From NCBI RefSeq assembly GCF_039655865.1, contig NZ_JBBYXL010000004.1, forward strand, positions 62,001 through 126,000: a DNA stretch of 64,000 bases. The letters run 5' to 3'. Origin of the DNA: Prosthecobacter sp. SYSU 5D2. Lineage in GTDB: Bacteria; Verrucomicrobiota; Verrucomicrobiia; Verrucomicrobiales; Verrucomicrobiaceae. The notes below the pieces were generated by a model that was given only the letters and a program-made list of their open reading frames with translations, made no database searches and had not been told where the DNA came from. Both the position numbers and the translations under genes were made by a program. Shown one piece after another: positions 46,724-56,756 of this stretch. Numbering within the stretch: position 1 is the first letter of the stretch; each line of letters starts with the position of its first letter.

Positions 46724-47887
46724 ATGAAAGCAATTCTGGCACTCGAAGACGGACGATATTTTGAAGGCATCTCCTTTGGCGCACCCGGCACCCGCACGGG
46801 CGAAATCTGCTTCAACACGTCCATGTCCGGTTATCAGGAAGTCCTGACGGACCCATCCTACCGTGGCCAGATCGTGGCGATGACCTACCCGATGATCGGG
46901 AACTACGGCATCAACACCCTGGACGATGAAAGCAGCGAGCCGCATGTGCGCGGATTTGTCATTGAGGAACTGTGCGATGTGCCCAGTAACTGGCGTAGCA
47001 GCCAGTCCCTGGACGGATACCTGAAGCAGCATAACATCCCCGGCATCCAGGGCATTGACACGCGCGCGCTGACCAAGCACCTGCGCACGCTGGGTGCGAT
47101 GCGCTCCGTCATCACCACCGAGGTGGGCACAGTGGAAGAGGCCGTCAAGCTGGCCCTGGAAAGCGCGCCCATGAGCGGCAGCGATTTCGTCAAGGAAGTC
47201 AGCACGCCCAGCATCTACACCTGGGACCCGGAAAACGAACTGAGCCGCCAGTGGGACATCCCCAGCCCCAGCCAGAACCGCGAAGGCGGTCCGGAAGGCG
47301 CTTTCCATCCTCTGGGCGAGGCCCGGCACCACATCGTGGCCTATGACTTTGGCATGAAGCGCAACATCCTGCGCGGCCTGCGCCAAAGCGGCTTCCATGT
47401 GACCGTCGTCCCTGCCGCCACCTCTGCTGCCGATGTGCTCGCCCGGAATCCGGACGGCGTCTTCCTGTCCAACGGTCCTGGAGATCCGGCCGCGCTGGGC
47501 TACATCCATCAGGAGGTCAAGTCGCTGATTGGCAAGACGCCCGTCTTTGGTATCTGTCTCGGCCACCAGATCCTGGGACACGCCTATGGCGGCAAGACTT
47601 TTAAACTCAAGTTCGGTCATCGCGGCGGCAACCAGCCCGTCAAAGACCTGCGCACCGGCAAGGTATCCATCACCAGCCAGAACCACGGTTTTGCCATTGA
47701 TCCTGGCAGCCTGCCGTCCAATGTGGAAGTGACTCATATCAACCTCAATGACGGCACCGTCGAGGGCATGCGCCATCGTGAAGCGCCGGTCATGAGCGTC
47801 CAATACCACCCTGAGGCAGCTCCGGGTCCGAATGATGCGAAGTATTTCTTCGATGAATTCGCGAAGCTGATTGATAAGGCGGACTGA
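46724..47887 (+). CDS. carA: Carbamoyl phosphate synthase, small subunit
   Basis: From the ATG at 46724 the protein has 387 residues. It hydrolyses glutamine and passes ammonia to CarB for arginine and pyrimidine synthesis. The N-terminal domain starts [19 protein letters not shown]. The class I glutaminase part shows GPGDPA, the nucleophile loop [16 protein letters not shown] with the catalytic Cys, and [13 protein letters not shown] with the His and Glu. carB is not adjacent. Confidence 0.95.
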   Translation: MKAILALEDGRYFEGISFGAPGTRTGEICFNTSMSGYQEVLTDPSYRGQIVAMTYPMIGNYGINTLDDESSEPHVRGFVIEELCDVPSNWRSSQSLDGYLKQHNIPGIQGIDTRALTKHLRTLGAMRSVITTEVGTVEEAVKLALESAPMSGSDFVKEVSTPSIYTWDPENELSRQWDIPSPSQNREGGPEGAFHPLGEARHHIVAYDFGMKRNILRGLRQSGFHVTVVPAATSAADVLARNPDGVFLSNGPGDPAALGYIHQEVKSLIGKTPVFGICLGHQILGHAYGGKTFKLKFGHRGGNQPVKDLRTGKVSITSQNHGFAIDPGSLPSNVEVTHINLNDGTVEGMRHREAPVMSVQYHPEAAPGPNDAKYFFDEFAKLIDKAD

Positions 47888-48243
47888 GGCGGATTAGGGG
47901 TGCCTATCGAGATGCTGCAGCACCTGGGGTAACGCCAGTTTGAGCGCCTCGAGGAGCACACGAAAGTGCTGCTGCCGAGGCAAGAGACTTGCGTCTGCCA
48001 CTCTGCCCCGCACTCCAGGACGTGCTGCGAATTCAGAAATCCACATGCCGCGCGGAGCGTCCCTATGGGCGGCGAAAGCGCAGAGCGCATCACCACTTTT
48101 CTCTGAAGTCAGCCTGCCACCTAACAGCATGTGTGACCGAGCGACACTGCCCGTCCCCCCCTTCATGCAAGACTTCCCGAAAACAGAAACGGCAGCCTGC
48201 GAAGAAACAGGCTGCCGTTTGAAGGGTGGATGAACAGAGGCGT
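47888..48243. other. Intergenic region between carA and the ABC operon
   Basis: These 356 bases hold a strong hairpin at the right end and otherwise nothing I can identify. A minus-strand frame of 90 codons (47894-48166) has no known motif and an Arg/Leu-rich end (SLLPRQQHFRVLLEALKLAL). It could be a degraded gene. Confidence 0.4.
48187..48220 (-). terminator. Intrinsic terminator of the ABC operon
   Basis: A 13-bp stem (AAACGGCAGCCTG/CAGGCTGCCGTTT) with an eight-base loop lies 24 bases after the stop at 48244. On the minus strand it is followed by a T-rich stretch. It may also serve carA from the other side. Confidence 0.85.
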
Positions 48244-49668
48244 TCAGTTCTGAGGCTGCACCTGAGGTGCGGCTTCTGGGTCTGCCTCCGGTTTGATTTC
48301 CGATGCGGGTGCTGCAGGAATCTGGATGGGAGGAGTGGTCACCGACGGCGGCTGGGGATTCAGAGAGTCTGCACCAGCCGCAGGGGCGGCCGGGGTCTCA
48401 TTCGTCGCCGGAGCAGGGGTGGACTTTGAGGCTGCCGGAGCTTCAGGCGCGGTTACCGGACTAACTGGAGCGTCGGGTGCGGGAGCTGCGGGCGCTTCAG
48501 GCGTTGTGGCAGGAGCGGGAGTGGCCTTGGCCTCCACTTTCACGATTTCGCTGCGTTTTTTATGCACGTTATTAACGGTGTATTCGGAGACTTCATAGAC
48601 CCAGTTGGCGAATTTCTTCTCCTTGGCGAGCTTCTCTTCGAGGGTCTTCTTTTTGGCAGCGAATTCTTCGTCCGCTTTCTTTTTGTCTTCTTCCTTCTCA
48701 TCCGCAACCGGGGGCCGCGTCTTGGGAATGTCGGCGCTCACGTCCACCGTGAGAAAAAAACGGTCTGTCCCATCCTTGGTTTGTTTAGTGGTGAGCAGAT
48801 CGTAGGTGAAACCGTCGAAGGTGACGATCTTGACTTTGATGGCATCCTTGAGCAGTTCCGCCCCCTTTTCTTTCGAAATCACATCGTTGAAGACCGGGCT
48901 GGAAAGCAGGTTGTAAACGGAGAGCTTGGAATTATCCAGAGCCTCTCCCGGCTTGGCATCCAGAAGCGTGAAATCATTGGTTACGTCGTCTTTGCGGACC
49001 ACCCTCCAGCTTTCCCGGTCATCCGGAAAAGTGACGCTTACCTCTTTCACTCTCTGGACATCCAGAAAGGATTTGTCCAACCAGGTATCAGCGCTTGGCT
49101 CCAGGCTGAAAAAGGTGTTGCTGACAACCCAGATGGTGTCCCCATCCTCGGGAATGCGAACAAACCGCTGATTACCCCCGTCGAACTGGGTGCTGCTGCG
49201 GCCACCGGTGATGTCAATCTGTTTGCCGAGGATGAGGGATTTGACGAGTTTGTCCCCTTCTCCCAGGAGTTCAACCAGGGTGCCAACACCTTCATTGCCT
49301 TCACCGGGAGGCTGGACTTCGATTTCAGCCCAGGCTCCTTTGCGGACTTCCTGCTTGCTGGCAATACGCTGGTCGTAAAGCTCCGTCAATATGGAGCTGA
49401 TGCGGTCCAGACTGGCAGGATAACCATCACGCTCGGCGACCTTTGCGCTCTTGCCATCTGCGTCAATAGTGATGTTAAGTTCGGATTTGGCGTCTTTGAT
49501 GCGCAACTTTTTGACTGCCAGAATGTCGAGGTCCGGCAACAGCCGCTCACGGGACTTCACGCCACGGCTGGCGGCGGTGTTCAGGGTGGCGTTCTGCTGG
49601 TTCTGATAAACAACAGCGGCGGCCACAAGTCCGGCGAGGATGATGAAAAGGATGAGAATCTTCTTCAT
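48244..49668 (-). CDS. DUF4340 domain protein
   Basis: A 474-residue protein with an N-terminal membrane anchor (ILILFIILAGLVAAAVVY). Residues 70-330 match DUF4340, with a repeated strand-rich pattern such as YPASLDRISSILTELYDQRI and RDGxxWRVVRKDD-like sequences. The last 90 residues are Pro/Ala-rich (ATPAPATTPEAPAAPAPDAP). It is the last gene of an operon with an ABC ATPase, a permease and a GldG-like protein. DUF4340 is a common companion of that set. Confidence 0.85.
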   Translation of the reverse strand: MKKILILFIILAGLVAAAVVYQNQQNATLNTAASRGVKSRERLLPDLDILAVKKLRIKDAKSELNITIDADGKSAKVAERDGYPASLDRISSILTELYDQRIASKQEVRKGAWAEIEVQPPGEGNEGVGTLVELLGEGDKLVKSLILGKQIDITGGRSSTQFDGGNQRFVRIPEDGDTIWVVSNTFFSLEPSADTWLDKSFLDVQRVKEVSVTFPDDRESWRVVRKDDVTNDFTLLDAKPGEALDNSKLSVYNLLSSPVFNDVISKEKGAELLKDAIKVKIVTFDGFTYDLLTTKQTKDGTDRFFLTVDVSADIPKTRPPVADEKEEDKKKADEEFAAKKKTLEEKLAKEKKFANWVYEVSEYTVNNVHKKRSEIVKVEAKATPAPATTPEAPAAPAPDAPVSPVTAPEAPAASKSTPAPATNETPAAPAAGADSLNPQPPSVTTPPIQIPAAPASEIKPEADPEAAPQVQPQN

Positions 49669-49707
49669 AAAATGGGAATATAACGTCGAAATTAAAGGTT
49701 GGCAGGA

Positions 49708-51765
49708 TCAAACGGCGGCGGTGGAAACACGACGGCGGATGGCCAGGAGGAGACCCACGCTGATGACCAGCAGCGGCACGACAAGGAAGTTAAGCAGGGT
49801 GATCATGGACTCCGTGAAATCTATTTCCTTGTTTTGGGTCTTTTTGACCTCGCGGATCTCACGGTTGATGTCCGACTGGGTCCTCATGAGCTCATTCAAT
49901 TCCTTGATCTGGCGCGGGTCGGCAAGCTGGCCGTTTTTGACACGGAGCGGACCCATTTTCTGGGCCGTTTCATCCAGTTTGGCCTGCAATGCCTGAAGTT
50001 TAGGACGGTAGTCTTTTTCCACCTTCTCACGCAGTTCGTCCATTTTGATGAAGGGACGCTGGATGGAGGCGCGGCTGCGCACTTTCAGGAGGTCACCGCC
50101 GCCGCTCAGAGCCTCGATGGCATTCAGCATCAGCGGCAGATTGGAGTTGGCAGCGACGAGACCGCCAGTCACGCGGTCCTGCTCCACACAGAGGGCATCA
50201 AACATCATGTCAGCATCGGAAAACAGGATGACCACGCCTTCTGTATTCACAGATTCTTTGATGGTGCCGTCGGTAATTTCGATCGGCTTCTTCGGCGATT
50301 CGGCTTTCGGAGCTTCTGTGGCTGGAGCTTCAGTTTGAGGGGCCACTGGTGCGGCTGCTTCAGTCGCGGTTGCAGCCTCTGGTGTTGCTGCTGCGGGAGC
50401 GGGCGCATCTGCGGCTGGGGCGGCATTTGGAGCCGTGGCATCGTCCTGGGCACCGCCGGTTTCAGCACTGCCAGCGGGGCCTTTCGGCCGACCGCCAGGG
50501 AAAGCGGTTTTGAACCTTCCGCTCAACCGTACGCCCATGATCTGGCGGCGGCCGCTCGGGTTGAAATTGGTCATTTTTTCGCGGATCAGCTTCTCAGCCT
50601 CCGTGGTGTCAATCATCTCGCTGGCTTCCGAGCTGCTGAAAAGAGTGTCAGCGGTAATGCCTTCTTTGGCATCAATGCTGAAGGAACCTGCCATGAGCAT
50701 CCGGAGGGACTGCAAGCTGGAAGTGATGCTTTCATCTTTGCTGAGTGCCTCACGGGGAAGCTGAAGCTCCACGGGATTCTGTCCGCCCTGGGCCATGCCG
50801 CGATAGTTCACATCGGCGACAACCAGGGATTTGTTATAGTTCACGCCCCAGGCTTTGAAAAGGTTGGCCAGATCTGAGCTGGGATTGATCACTCCCCCCG
50901 GCTGGCCGGTCATGGGATTCTGCTGGTTGCTGTAAACACGCTGGGCGACGATGCTCTGCGGATCCACAAGGGCGATGACCTTGCCGCCTTTGAGGAGGTA
51001 CTGGTCAATGGCGTATTCGGAAATTTCGGAGATGTCCGCCGGGTGGATGACCACCAGTGTGCTGATGTCTGAGTCAATTTTGTCGGCGCTTATCGGGATG
51101 TCACGCACTTCATAATCCATGCGCAGTCTCTGGATGACGATCCATGGATCCTGACCCGCCTGCCGCTGATAGGGGAACATGGGAGAGCCCATGACCGGCA
51201 TGGCGCTCATGACTCCAATGACGGTCTTGGTGTTCTTGGACACCTTTTGGATGGCCCGGGCGATGTTATACTCCAGAGCGTTTTCCTCGTTGGGGCTGAG
51301 GAAGGGCAAAACTTCTTTCTGCGCGGCGCTCTGGATGGCCATGCCCAGATAGATGTTGTCACCGTTCTGGTTCACTGTCATGCCCTGGAGATCGTCCTCA
51401 CGGGCACGGTCCTCATCTTCCGTGTTGGGATTGGGGGCCAGCTTTTCCAGGATGAGCTTGCCCTGGGATGCCTTTTGAAATTCCAGCAGCAGATCCTGAA
51501 CGGTACTGGCATGGGACTTCAGCATGGGCGGCATGACCCGGTCCTCGGTGGTGACATAATAACGGATGGTCACCGGCTTGTCAGGATTCAGGCGTTCCAG
51601 GATGTTTTTGCTGCCCTGGGTAAGGGTGTAGAGCTTGTCCTGGGTGAGGTCCACCCGCAGGTTGCCGAGGCCAAGACCTCCGACCAGAAAGTTCACGGCG
51701 ACGACAATGGCGATGACCAGCAGGGCCGTGATGCCTGCGGTGCCTTCTTTGCTGTTTAAATTCAT
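49708..51765 (-). CDS. GldG-like ABC auxiliary protein
   Basis: A 685-residue inner-membrane protein with a transmembrane helix at each end (GITALLVIAIVVAVNFLVGG near the start, LVVPLLVISVGLLLAI near the end). The periplasmic part has the GldG-family stretch LTQDKLYTLTQGSKNILERL and ETxVIGVMSAMPVMG-like sequence. A Pro/Ala/Glu-rich insertion lies around 445-505. GldG works with GldF (permease) and GldA (ATPase) in Bacteroidetes gliding. In Verrucomicrobia the set is conserved but motility is unproven. Confidence 0.85.
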   Translation of the reverse strand: MNLNSKEGTAGITALLVIAIVVAVNFLVGGLGLGNLRVDLTQDKLYTLTQGSKNILERLNPDKPVTIRYYVTTEDRVMPPMLKSHASTVQDLLLEFQKASQGKLILEKLAPNPNTEDEDRAREDDLQGMTVNQNGDNIYLGMAIQSAAQKEVLPFLSPNEENALEYNIARAIQKVSKNTKTVIGVMSAMPVMGSPMFPYQRQAGQDPWIVIQRLRMDYEVRDIPISADKIDSDISTLVVIHPADISEISEYAIDQYLLKGGKVIALVDPQSIVAQRVYSNQQNPMTGQPGGVINPSSDLANLFKAWGVNYNKSLVVADVNYRGMAQGGQNPVELQLPREALSKDESITSSLQSLRMLMAGSFSIDAKEGITADTLFSSSEASEMIDTTEAEKLIREKMTNFNPSGRRQIMGVRLSGRFKTAFPGGRPKGPAGSAETGGAQDDATAPNAAPAADAPAPAAATPEAATATEAAAPVAPQTEAPATEAPKAESPKKPIEITDGTIKESVNTEGVVILFSDADMMFDALCVEQDRVTGGLVAANSNLPLMLNAIEALSGGGDLLKVRSRASIQRPFIKMDELREKVEKDYRPKLQALQAKLDETAQKMGPLRVKNGQLADPRQIKELNELMRTQSDINREIREVKKTQNKEIDFTESMITLLNFLVVPLLVISVGLLLAIRRRVSTAAV

Positions 51766-51806
51766 ATAAGGATTCTCAGATGGTTTGGGATGTTCCTTGG
51801 GAAGAA

Positions 51807-52565
51807 TCAGGCACGCTTGGAGCGCAGTGCCAGGTGGGTGATGAGGAGGCCTACCACGATCACCGAGAGAAAATACAGGACGTCACGGAAGACGAAGATG
51901 CCTTTGGTCATCTCAAAAAAGTGGTCCATGAAGCTGAGGTAGCTGACGAACCTGACCACGTATTCAAAGGAGGACGGCAGCGTGCGTACCACGGTGTCCA
52001 CAATGCCAGGATTTCCGATCAGCGTCAGCGTCACACAGACGGCCACGGAGACAATGAAGCAGACGACTTGGCTGCGGGTATAAGCACTGACCGCGCTGGT
52101 CACGGCAAGACAGCCGAGGGCATAGAGATAGCTGGCCGCGTATCCGGTGATGATGGGCCCCGGGTCTGGATTCCCCAGCCAGAACACCGTGATAACGACG
52201 GGGAAGGTCAGCGCCAGGGCAATGAGCCAGACGAGGGCCGCTGCGACGAATTTGCCAATGATGGCCTGCCAGGGGGAGACCGGCATGGTCATCAGCAGCT
52301 CAAACGTTCCGAGACGGTGCTCTTCCGACCATAGGCGCATGCCGACAGCCGGGGCAAGCACGATGTAAATCCAGGGGTGCCAGAAGAAGAACGGCTGCGT
52401 GAGAGACGCATTGTCCGTGTTCAAAAGCTGGCCGAAGAAGAACGTAAAGCCCATTGTGGCCAGGAGGAAGATCACCACGATGACGTAAAACACCGGTGAG
52501 TTGAAGTAGGAGAGGAACTCCCGCTTAAAAATAGCGAGGGTATTGTCCAGATCTCTGCTTTTCAT
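51807..52565 (-). CDS. ABC-2 type permease, GldF-like
   Basis: A 252-residue membrane protein with about six transmembrane helices, for example FYVIVVIFLLATMGFTFFF and VICFIV-like segments. The motif EEHRLGTFELLMTMPVSPWQ is the diagnostic ABC-2 stretch. It pairs with the ATPase upstream and GldG-like protein downstream. The substrate is unknown. Confidence 0.88.
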   Translation of the reverse strand: MKSRDLDNTLAIFKREFLSYFNSPVFYVIVVIFLLATMGFTFFFGQLLNTDNASLTQPFFFWHPWIYIVLAPAVGMRLWSEEHRLGTFELLMTMPVSPWQAIIGKFVAAALVWLIALALTFPVVITVFWLGNPDPGPIITGYAASYLYALGCLAVTSAVSAYTRSQVVCFIVSVAVCVTLTLIGNPGIVDTVVRTLPSSFEYVVRFVSYLSFMDHFFEMTKGIFVFRDVLYFLSVIVVGLLITHLALRSKRA

Positions 52566-52603
52566 GAGGTTGTTTAAAAAGAGTAAAGGGGTTCTGAGTT
52601 GGA

Positions 52604-53332
52604 CTATTTCACCGTGTCAGGACGGGTGATGGCGCGGAAGACTTCATCCAGCGTGTTCACACCCGGGACGAGCTTCTTGAGCTGCTCCGGTGTGCCGTCT
52701 GCGACGACCTTGCCGCGGTCAATGATGATGGCGCGGGAGCATGCGGCCTCCACTTCCTCCAGAATGTGGGTGGAGAAAATGATCGCCTTGGATTCCCCCA
52801 TGCGCTTGATCAGCCCGCGCACTTCGTGCTTCTGATTGGGATCCAGGCCGTCCGTCGGCTCATCCAGAATCAGCACATCCGGATCATGGATGATGCTCTG
52901 GGCGAAGCAGGTGCGGTGGCGATAGCCCTTAGAAAGGGTGTCCACACTCTGATTCCGCACATTTTCCAGGAAGCAAAGTTCCAGCACTCGGTCCACCGCC
53001 TTGCTCTTGGCAGATCCCGTGACTCCACGCAGCTCTGCGCAAAAGCCCAGGAAGCTGGCCACCGTCATATCGGAATAGAGGGGGGCGTTTTCAGGAAGAT
53101 AGCCAATGGAGCGCTTGGCCAGCTCTGGCTCTTCAAGCATGTTGATGCCGCCAATGCTGATGCTGCCGGAGGTGGGGCGGAAATAGCCCGTCACCATGCG
53201 CATGGAGGTGGATTTGCCAGCACCGTTCGGCCCGAGGAAGCCGAGGACCTGACCCTTTTCGACAGAGAAGGAGACGTTGTCCACCGCCACCTTGCTGCCG
53301 AACACTTTTCGGAGGTTTTGCACTTGGATCAT
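52604..53332 (-). CDS. ABC transporter ATP-binding protein, GldA-like
   Basis: From the ATG at 53332 the protein has 242 residues. Walker A is GFLGPNGAGKSTSMRM, the signature loop is LSKGYRHRTCFAQSI and Walker B is DVLILDEPTDGLDP. It supplies energy for the GldF/GldG-like complex. The gene starts the operon; a 240-base divergent region separates it from a Gfo/Idh gene. Confidence 0.92.
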   Translation of the reverse strand: MIQVQNLRKVFGSKVAVDNVSFSVEKGQVLGFLGPNGAGKSTSMRMVTGYFRPTSGSISIGGINMLEEPELAKRSIGYLPENAPLYSDMTVASFLGFCAELRGVTGSAKSKAVDRVLELCFLENVRNQSVDTLSKGYRHRTCFAQSIIHDPDVLILDEPTDGLDPNQKHEVRGLIKRMGESKAIIFSTHILEEVEAACSRAIIIDRGKVVADGTPEQLKKLVPGVNTLDEVFRAITRPDTVK

Positions 53333-53572
53333 ACTGTCACTATCATGGTTGTTTGGGGTTGTCTTGGTAAGAGCGCACTGTGACACACAGGCACTCTGGA
53401 GCGTTCAAAAAACGCGGGCGTTTTATGGTTGCCACCGTTCATTTTGCAAACGGATTTTCCGAAGGGGTGGCAGCTTTAGTGCGGTTTGCCAGGAATGGCC
53501 AGCAAACTTACTGTTTCAGCCCGGAAATCGTTCTCGACACGACTGCCCACCTTTGGCTAAAACGCCCCAAGC

Positions 53573-54937
53573 ATGAAACGAATTCCTCTTTCTTCCCGCC
53601 GTGAATTTCTGACCAAAACGGCTGCCGTCATCGGCTTTCCCACCATCATTCCCGCGAGCGTGCTGGGGCAAAACGCCCCTTCTAACAAGATCACCATGGC
53701 CGTGCTGGGATGGGGCATGATGGGGCCGGGTAATACGAACAAGTTCCTGGCTGAAGCTGACTGCCGCATTCTGGCCGCCTGTGACATTGATAAACGCAAC
53801 CTGGAAAAAGCGGTCGGCACAGTCAATGCGGCTTACAAAAACACGGATTGCAAAGGCTACCACGATTATCGCGAGGTCATGGCCAGGGGTGATATTGACA
53901 CGGTCATGCTCGCCCTGCCGGACAACTGGCATGCGCTGACTTCGATTGAAGCAGCCAAAAACGGCAAGGATATTTACGGAGAAAAACCTCTTGCCCGGAC
54001 CATCGCCGAGCAGCAGGCCATCGTTGGTGCGGTCCAGCGCTATGGCCGGATCTGGCAGACGGGCTCCTGGCAACGCAGCGAGGACAATTTCCGCATTGGC
54101 GCAGAGATCGTGCGCAACGGCCTGATCGGCAAGCTCACCCATGTGGAAGTCGGCCTGCCTGCCGGTCACAACGATTTTGCCAAAACCGGGGACAAATGGA
54201 ATGTCACTCCACCGCCTGCAGAACTGGACTATGAGATGTGGATCGGCCCGGCCGCCATGCAGGATTACATTGAATGCCGCGTCCATAAAAACTGGCGCTG
54301 GGACTATAATATCGGCGGCGGCCAGCTTCTCGACTGGATCGGCCACCATTGTGACATCGCCCATTGGGGCATGGACATGGACAGCAGCGGCCCTTCTTTG
54401 GTCAAACCGCTCCAGGTGGACATGCCGCCTCGCACGGACATCTGGAACACGGCGACCAAATATCGCGCCGAGGCCACCTACGCAGGAGATGTCATCATGA
54501 CCATCGCCGGCGGCCACGATGACATCAAAATGGGCACCAAGTGGGCCGGCACCGATGGATGGGTGTATGTGAACCGCAACGGCACGTATGATGCCTCCAA
54601 AGCGGAGCTGAAAAAGATCATCAAAAAACGCGAGGGAGACAAAGTGGTGGAAGCCTCCACCGCGCCAAAACTGGGGGACGACGTCATCAAGACCCGCCTG
54701 TACGAGACACCCGGGCATCACCGTAATTTCCTGGACTGTGTGAAGTCCCGCAAGCCAACTGTCACCCCGGTGGAAACCGCCCACCGCAGCGCCACGCCCG
54801 GGCATCTGGCGCTGATTGCCTTCCTCGTAAACCGGCCCATCCGATGGGACCCTGTCACCGAGACCATTCTCGATGACCCGGAGGCGTCCAGGCTTCTCAC
54901 CCGCGAATACCGGGGCAACTGGAAACTGGAGGCGTGA
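53573..54937 (+). CDS. Gfo/Idh/MocA-family oxidoreductase, exported
   Basis: A 454-residue protein with a Tat-type leader (SSRREFLTKTAAVIGFPTII). The Rossmann domain begins ITMAVLGWGMMGPGNTNKF and the family Lys motif is GEKPLA. The C-terminal domain includes HKNWRWDYNIGGGQLLDWIG with the His-Asp region. In PVC bacteria such exported oxidoreductases probably act on sugar derivatives with a tightly bound NAD(P). It follows the ABC operon divergently. Confidence 0.9.
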   Translation: MKRIPLSSRREFLTKTAAVIGFPTIIPASVLGQNAPSNKITMAVLGWGMMGPGNTNKFLAEADCRILAACDIDKRNLEKAVGTVNAAYKNTDCKGYHDYREVMARGDIDTVMLALPDNWHALTSIEAAKNGKDIYGEKPLARTIAEQQAIVGAVQRYGRIWQTGSWQRSEDNFRIGAEIVRNGLIGKLTHVEVGLPAGHNDFAKTGDKWNVTPPPAELDYEMWIGPAAMQDYIECRVHKNWRWDYNIGGGQLLDWIGHHCDIAHWGMDMDSSGPSLVKPLQVDMPPRTDIWNTATKYRAEATYAGDVIMTIAGGHDDIKMGTKWAGTDGWVYVNRNGTYDASKAELKKIIKKREGDKVVEASTAPKLGDDVIKTRLYETPGHHRNFLDCVKSRKPTVTPVETAHRSATPGHLALIAFLVNRPIRWDPVTETILDDPEASRLLTREYRGNWKLEA

Positions 54938-54952
54938 AGAAAGCCCTGCGGC

Positions 54953-55384
54953 TCAGCGCTTCTTTAAGAAGAGGTGCTTGTACTTCATCATCCAGTCTTC
55001 CGGCAGACGCATGGGCTTCCCCTGGGGCATCTGGACGAGCGCCAAGGACTGGCGGCAGGTGATGAGCACCGTCTCTTCCCCTGCCCTGCGGACCTCAAAC
55101 GCACACCAGAAACGCACACGCTCCACGCTGTCCAGACGGCCGGTGATGACCAGTTCATCCCCCAAGGTGGCTGGCTTCCGGTAATCAATTTCCGTCCGCA
55201 CAACCACGGGATAAACCTGCGTCTGGGCCATATCCCGTAACTTCATGCCGAGCTTGGCGGCCAAGCGGGTCCTGGCCGTTTCGATCATGCGCAAGTAGGC
55301 GATGTTGTGGACGACACCGCCAATGTCAGTATCAAAAAACATGACTTCCTCGCGCGTCTCGATGGTGGTGTTTTCGTCGTTCAT
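54953..55384 (-). CDS. Acyl-CoA thioesterase, 4HBT hotdog fold
   Basis: From the ATG at 55384 the protein has 143 residues. The start TREEVMFFDTDIGGVVHNIA has the catalytic Asp and the 4HBT signature. RTEIDYRKPATLGDELVITG is the following core strand pattern. It hydrolyses acyl-CoA or acyl-ACP thioesters; the chain length is unknown. The gene converges with the Gfo/Idh gene and is divergent from coaD. Confidence 0.88.
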   Translation of the reverse strand: MNDENTTIETREEVMFFDTDIGGVVHNIAYLRMIETARTRLAAKLGMKLRDMAQTQVYPVVVRTEIDYRKPATLGDELVITGRLDSVERVRFWCAFEVRRAGEETVLITCRQSLALVQMPQGKPMRLPEDWMMKYKHLFLKKR

Positions 55385-55495
55385 GGCTGATAGTGGACTG
55401 GCATCCAGATATTGGAAACGACAAGGTTTTACAACTTTCCTGAGCAATCGCTTTTCTCCCGCTGTCTGAACGAGTAACGAATGCGTCTCACCTTT

Positions 55496-55975
55496 ATGCG
55501 CCGCGCCATTTATCCAGGAAGTTTTGATCCCATCACCAATGGCCACCTTGACGTGCTGCAAAGGGCCGCCGGGCTGTTTGATGAGCTGATTGTGGCCGTG
55601 GCCCAGGACAATGCCAAGCAGAGCCTCTTCACCCTGGATGAACGCGTGGAACTGCTGGTCGGCGCGACGGAGCACATCTCCAATCTGCGCGTCATGCCTT
55701 TTCAGGGCCTGCTGGTGGACTTCGCCAAACAGCAGTCTGCCGTGGCCTTGGTCAGGGGCCTGCGCGCAGTGAGCGATTTTGAATTTGAATTCCAACTGGC
55801 CCTGATGAACCGCAAGCTGGAACCCAACCTCGAAACAATGTTCCTCATGCCACGGGAAGAACTCACCTACATCAGCAGCCGGCTGGTCAAAGAGATCGCC
55901 CGGCTGGGAGGCAATGTGAACCAGTTCGTGCCGCCGCACGTCGTCGTCGCGCTGAAGAAGAAACAGTCAGCCTGA
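55496..55975 (+). CDS. coaD: Pantetheine-phosphate adenylyltransferase
   Basis: The protein, 159 residues from the ATG at 55496 (an ATG at 55481 adds five), transfers AMP to 4'-phosphopantetheine in CoA synthesis. The nucleotidyltransferase motif [18 protein letters not shown] opens it. [20 protein letters not shown] and the [10 protein letters not shown] motif are conserved. It appears as the first of a coaD, DUF177, rpmF cluster. Confidence 0.95.
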   Translation: MRRAIYPGSFDPITNGHLDVLQRAAGLFDELIVAVAQDNAKQSLFTLDERVELLVGATEHISNLRVMPFQGLLVDFAKQQSAVALVRGLRAVSDFEFEFQLALMNRKLEPNLETMFLMPREELTYISSRLVKEIARLGGNVNQFVPPHVVVALKKKQSA

Positions 55976-56014
55976 TCCGAAGGGGCTGCCTACAACTCAA
56001 CCGCACCTTATCCC

Positions 56015-56491
56015 ATGAAACCTTTTCAATTCGACATCCGCAACCTGCCCGCAGACGGCAAGCAGGTCACCGGCACGCAGCCAGCCAGCTTTTTCAACCT
56101 GCCGGAAACCGACCTCGTCAAGGCGGAGTCTCCGCTCACCTATGACCTCACCTTCATCAAGGATGACAAGGACATCATCGTCACAGGCAGCCTGGACGCC
56201 ACCTTCAGCCTGGAATGCGGCCGCTGCCTGGAGCGGTTCCAAATGAAAGTGGACTTGGCAGAATACGAAGCCGAAATTCCTATTGAAAAGGATACAACGA
56301 TGGACTTGACAGACCTTATAAGAGAAGACATTCTGTTAACCCTTCCAAACTTCCCGCGCTGTGAAGATGGCAACGTTGATCCGCGCGACTGTCCAGCTGA
56401 GGGCAAATTCGAACCACGCGACGAGCCTCTGGTCAACGAAGAGCCCGGTGCAGACGGCGGAGTCTGGAATGCCCTTGATCAACTGAAATAG
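56015..56491 (+). CDS. DUF177 (YceD-like) protein
   Basis: A 158-residue protein. DUF177 features are visible: LECGRCLERFQMKVDLAEYE with the Cys-x-x-Cys, an acidic middle and ILLTLPNFPRC. The family is encoded beside rpmF in most bacteria and takes part in 23S rRNA processing or ribosome assembly. rpmF follows 16 bases later. Confidence 0.88.
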   Translation: MKPFQFDIRNLPADGKQVTGTQPASFFNLPETDLVKAESPLTYDLTFIKDDKDIIVTGSLDATFSLECGRCLERFQMKVDLAEYEAEIPIEKDTTMDLTDLIREDILLTLPNFPRCEDGNVDPRDCPAEGKFEPRDEPLVNEEPGADGGVWNALDQLK

Positions 56492-56507
56492 CGACCCCCT
56501 TCCGAAC

Positions 56508-56693
56508 ATGGCCAATCCAAAACGCAGACAATCCAAGAGCCGCCAACGCCTCCGTCAGGGAGCCAACCGCTGGCGCGCCCCCGTCCTCAAGAGCTGCCCT
56601 GAGTGCGGCACTTCCGTTCCCGGCCATGTGGCCTGCCCTTCATGCGGCTACTACAAAGGCCGTCAGGTGCTGAACATCACCGCAGGCGAGTAA
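56508..56693 (+). CDS. rpmF: Ribosomal protein bL32
   Basis: A 61-residue basic protein starting MANPKRRQSKSRQRLRQG. The zinc ribbon has CPECGTSVPGHVACPSCGYY, four Cys. It is a structural protein of the 50S subunit. The order DUF177 then rpmF is the usual one. A clear terminator follows. Confidence 0.96.
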   Translation: MANPKRRQSKSRQRLRQGANRWRAPVLKSCPECGTSVPGHVACPSCGYYKGRQVLNITAGE

Positions 56694-56716
56694 TCCGCCC
56701 GCCACAGCCCCCTTTC

Positions 56717-56756
56717 AAAAACCCCGCCGCGTTTTCCGCTGGCGGGGTTTTTGTTT
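56717..56756 (+). terminator. Intrinsic terminator after rpmF
   Basis: A 12-bp stem (AAAAACCCCGCC/GGCGGGGTTTTT) with a 12-base loop is followed by GTTTT. It stands 24 bases after the rpmF stop. Confidence 0.9.
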
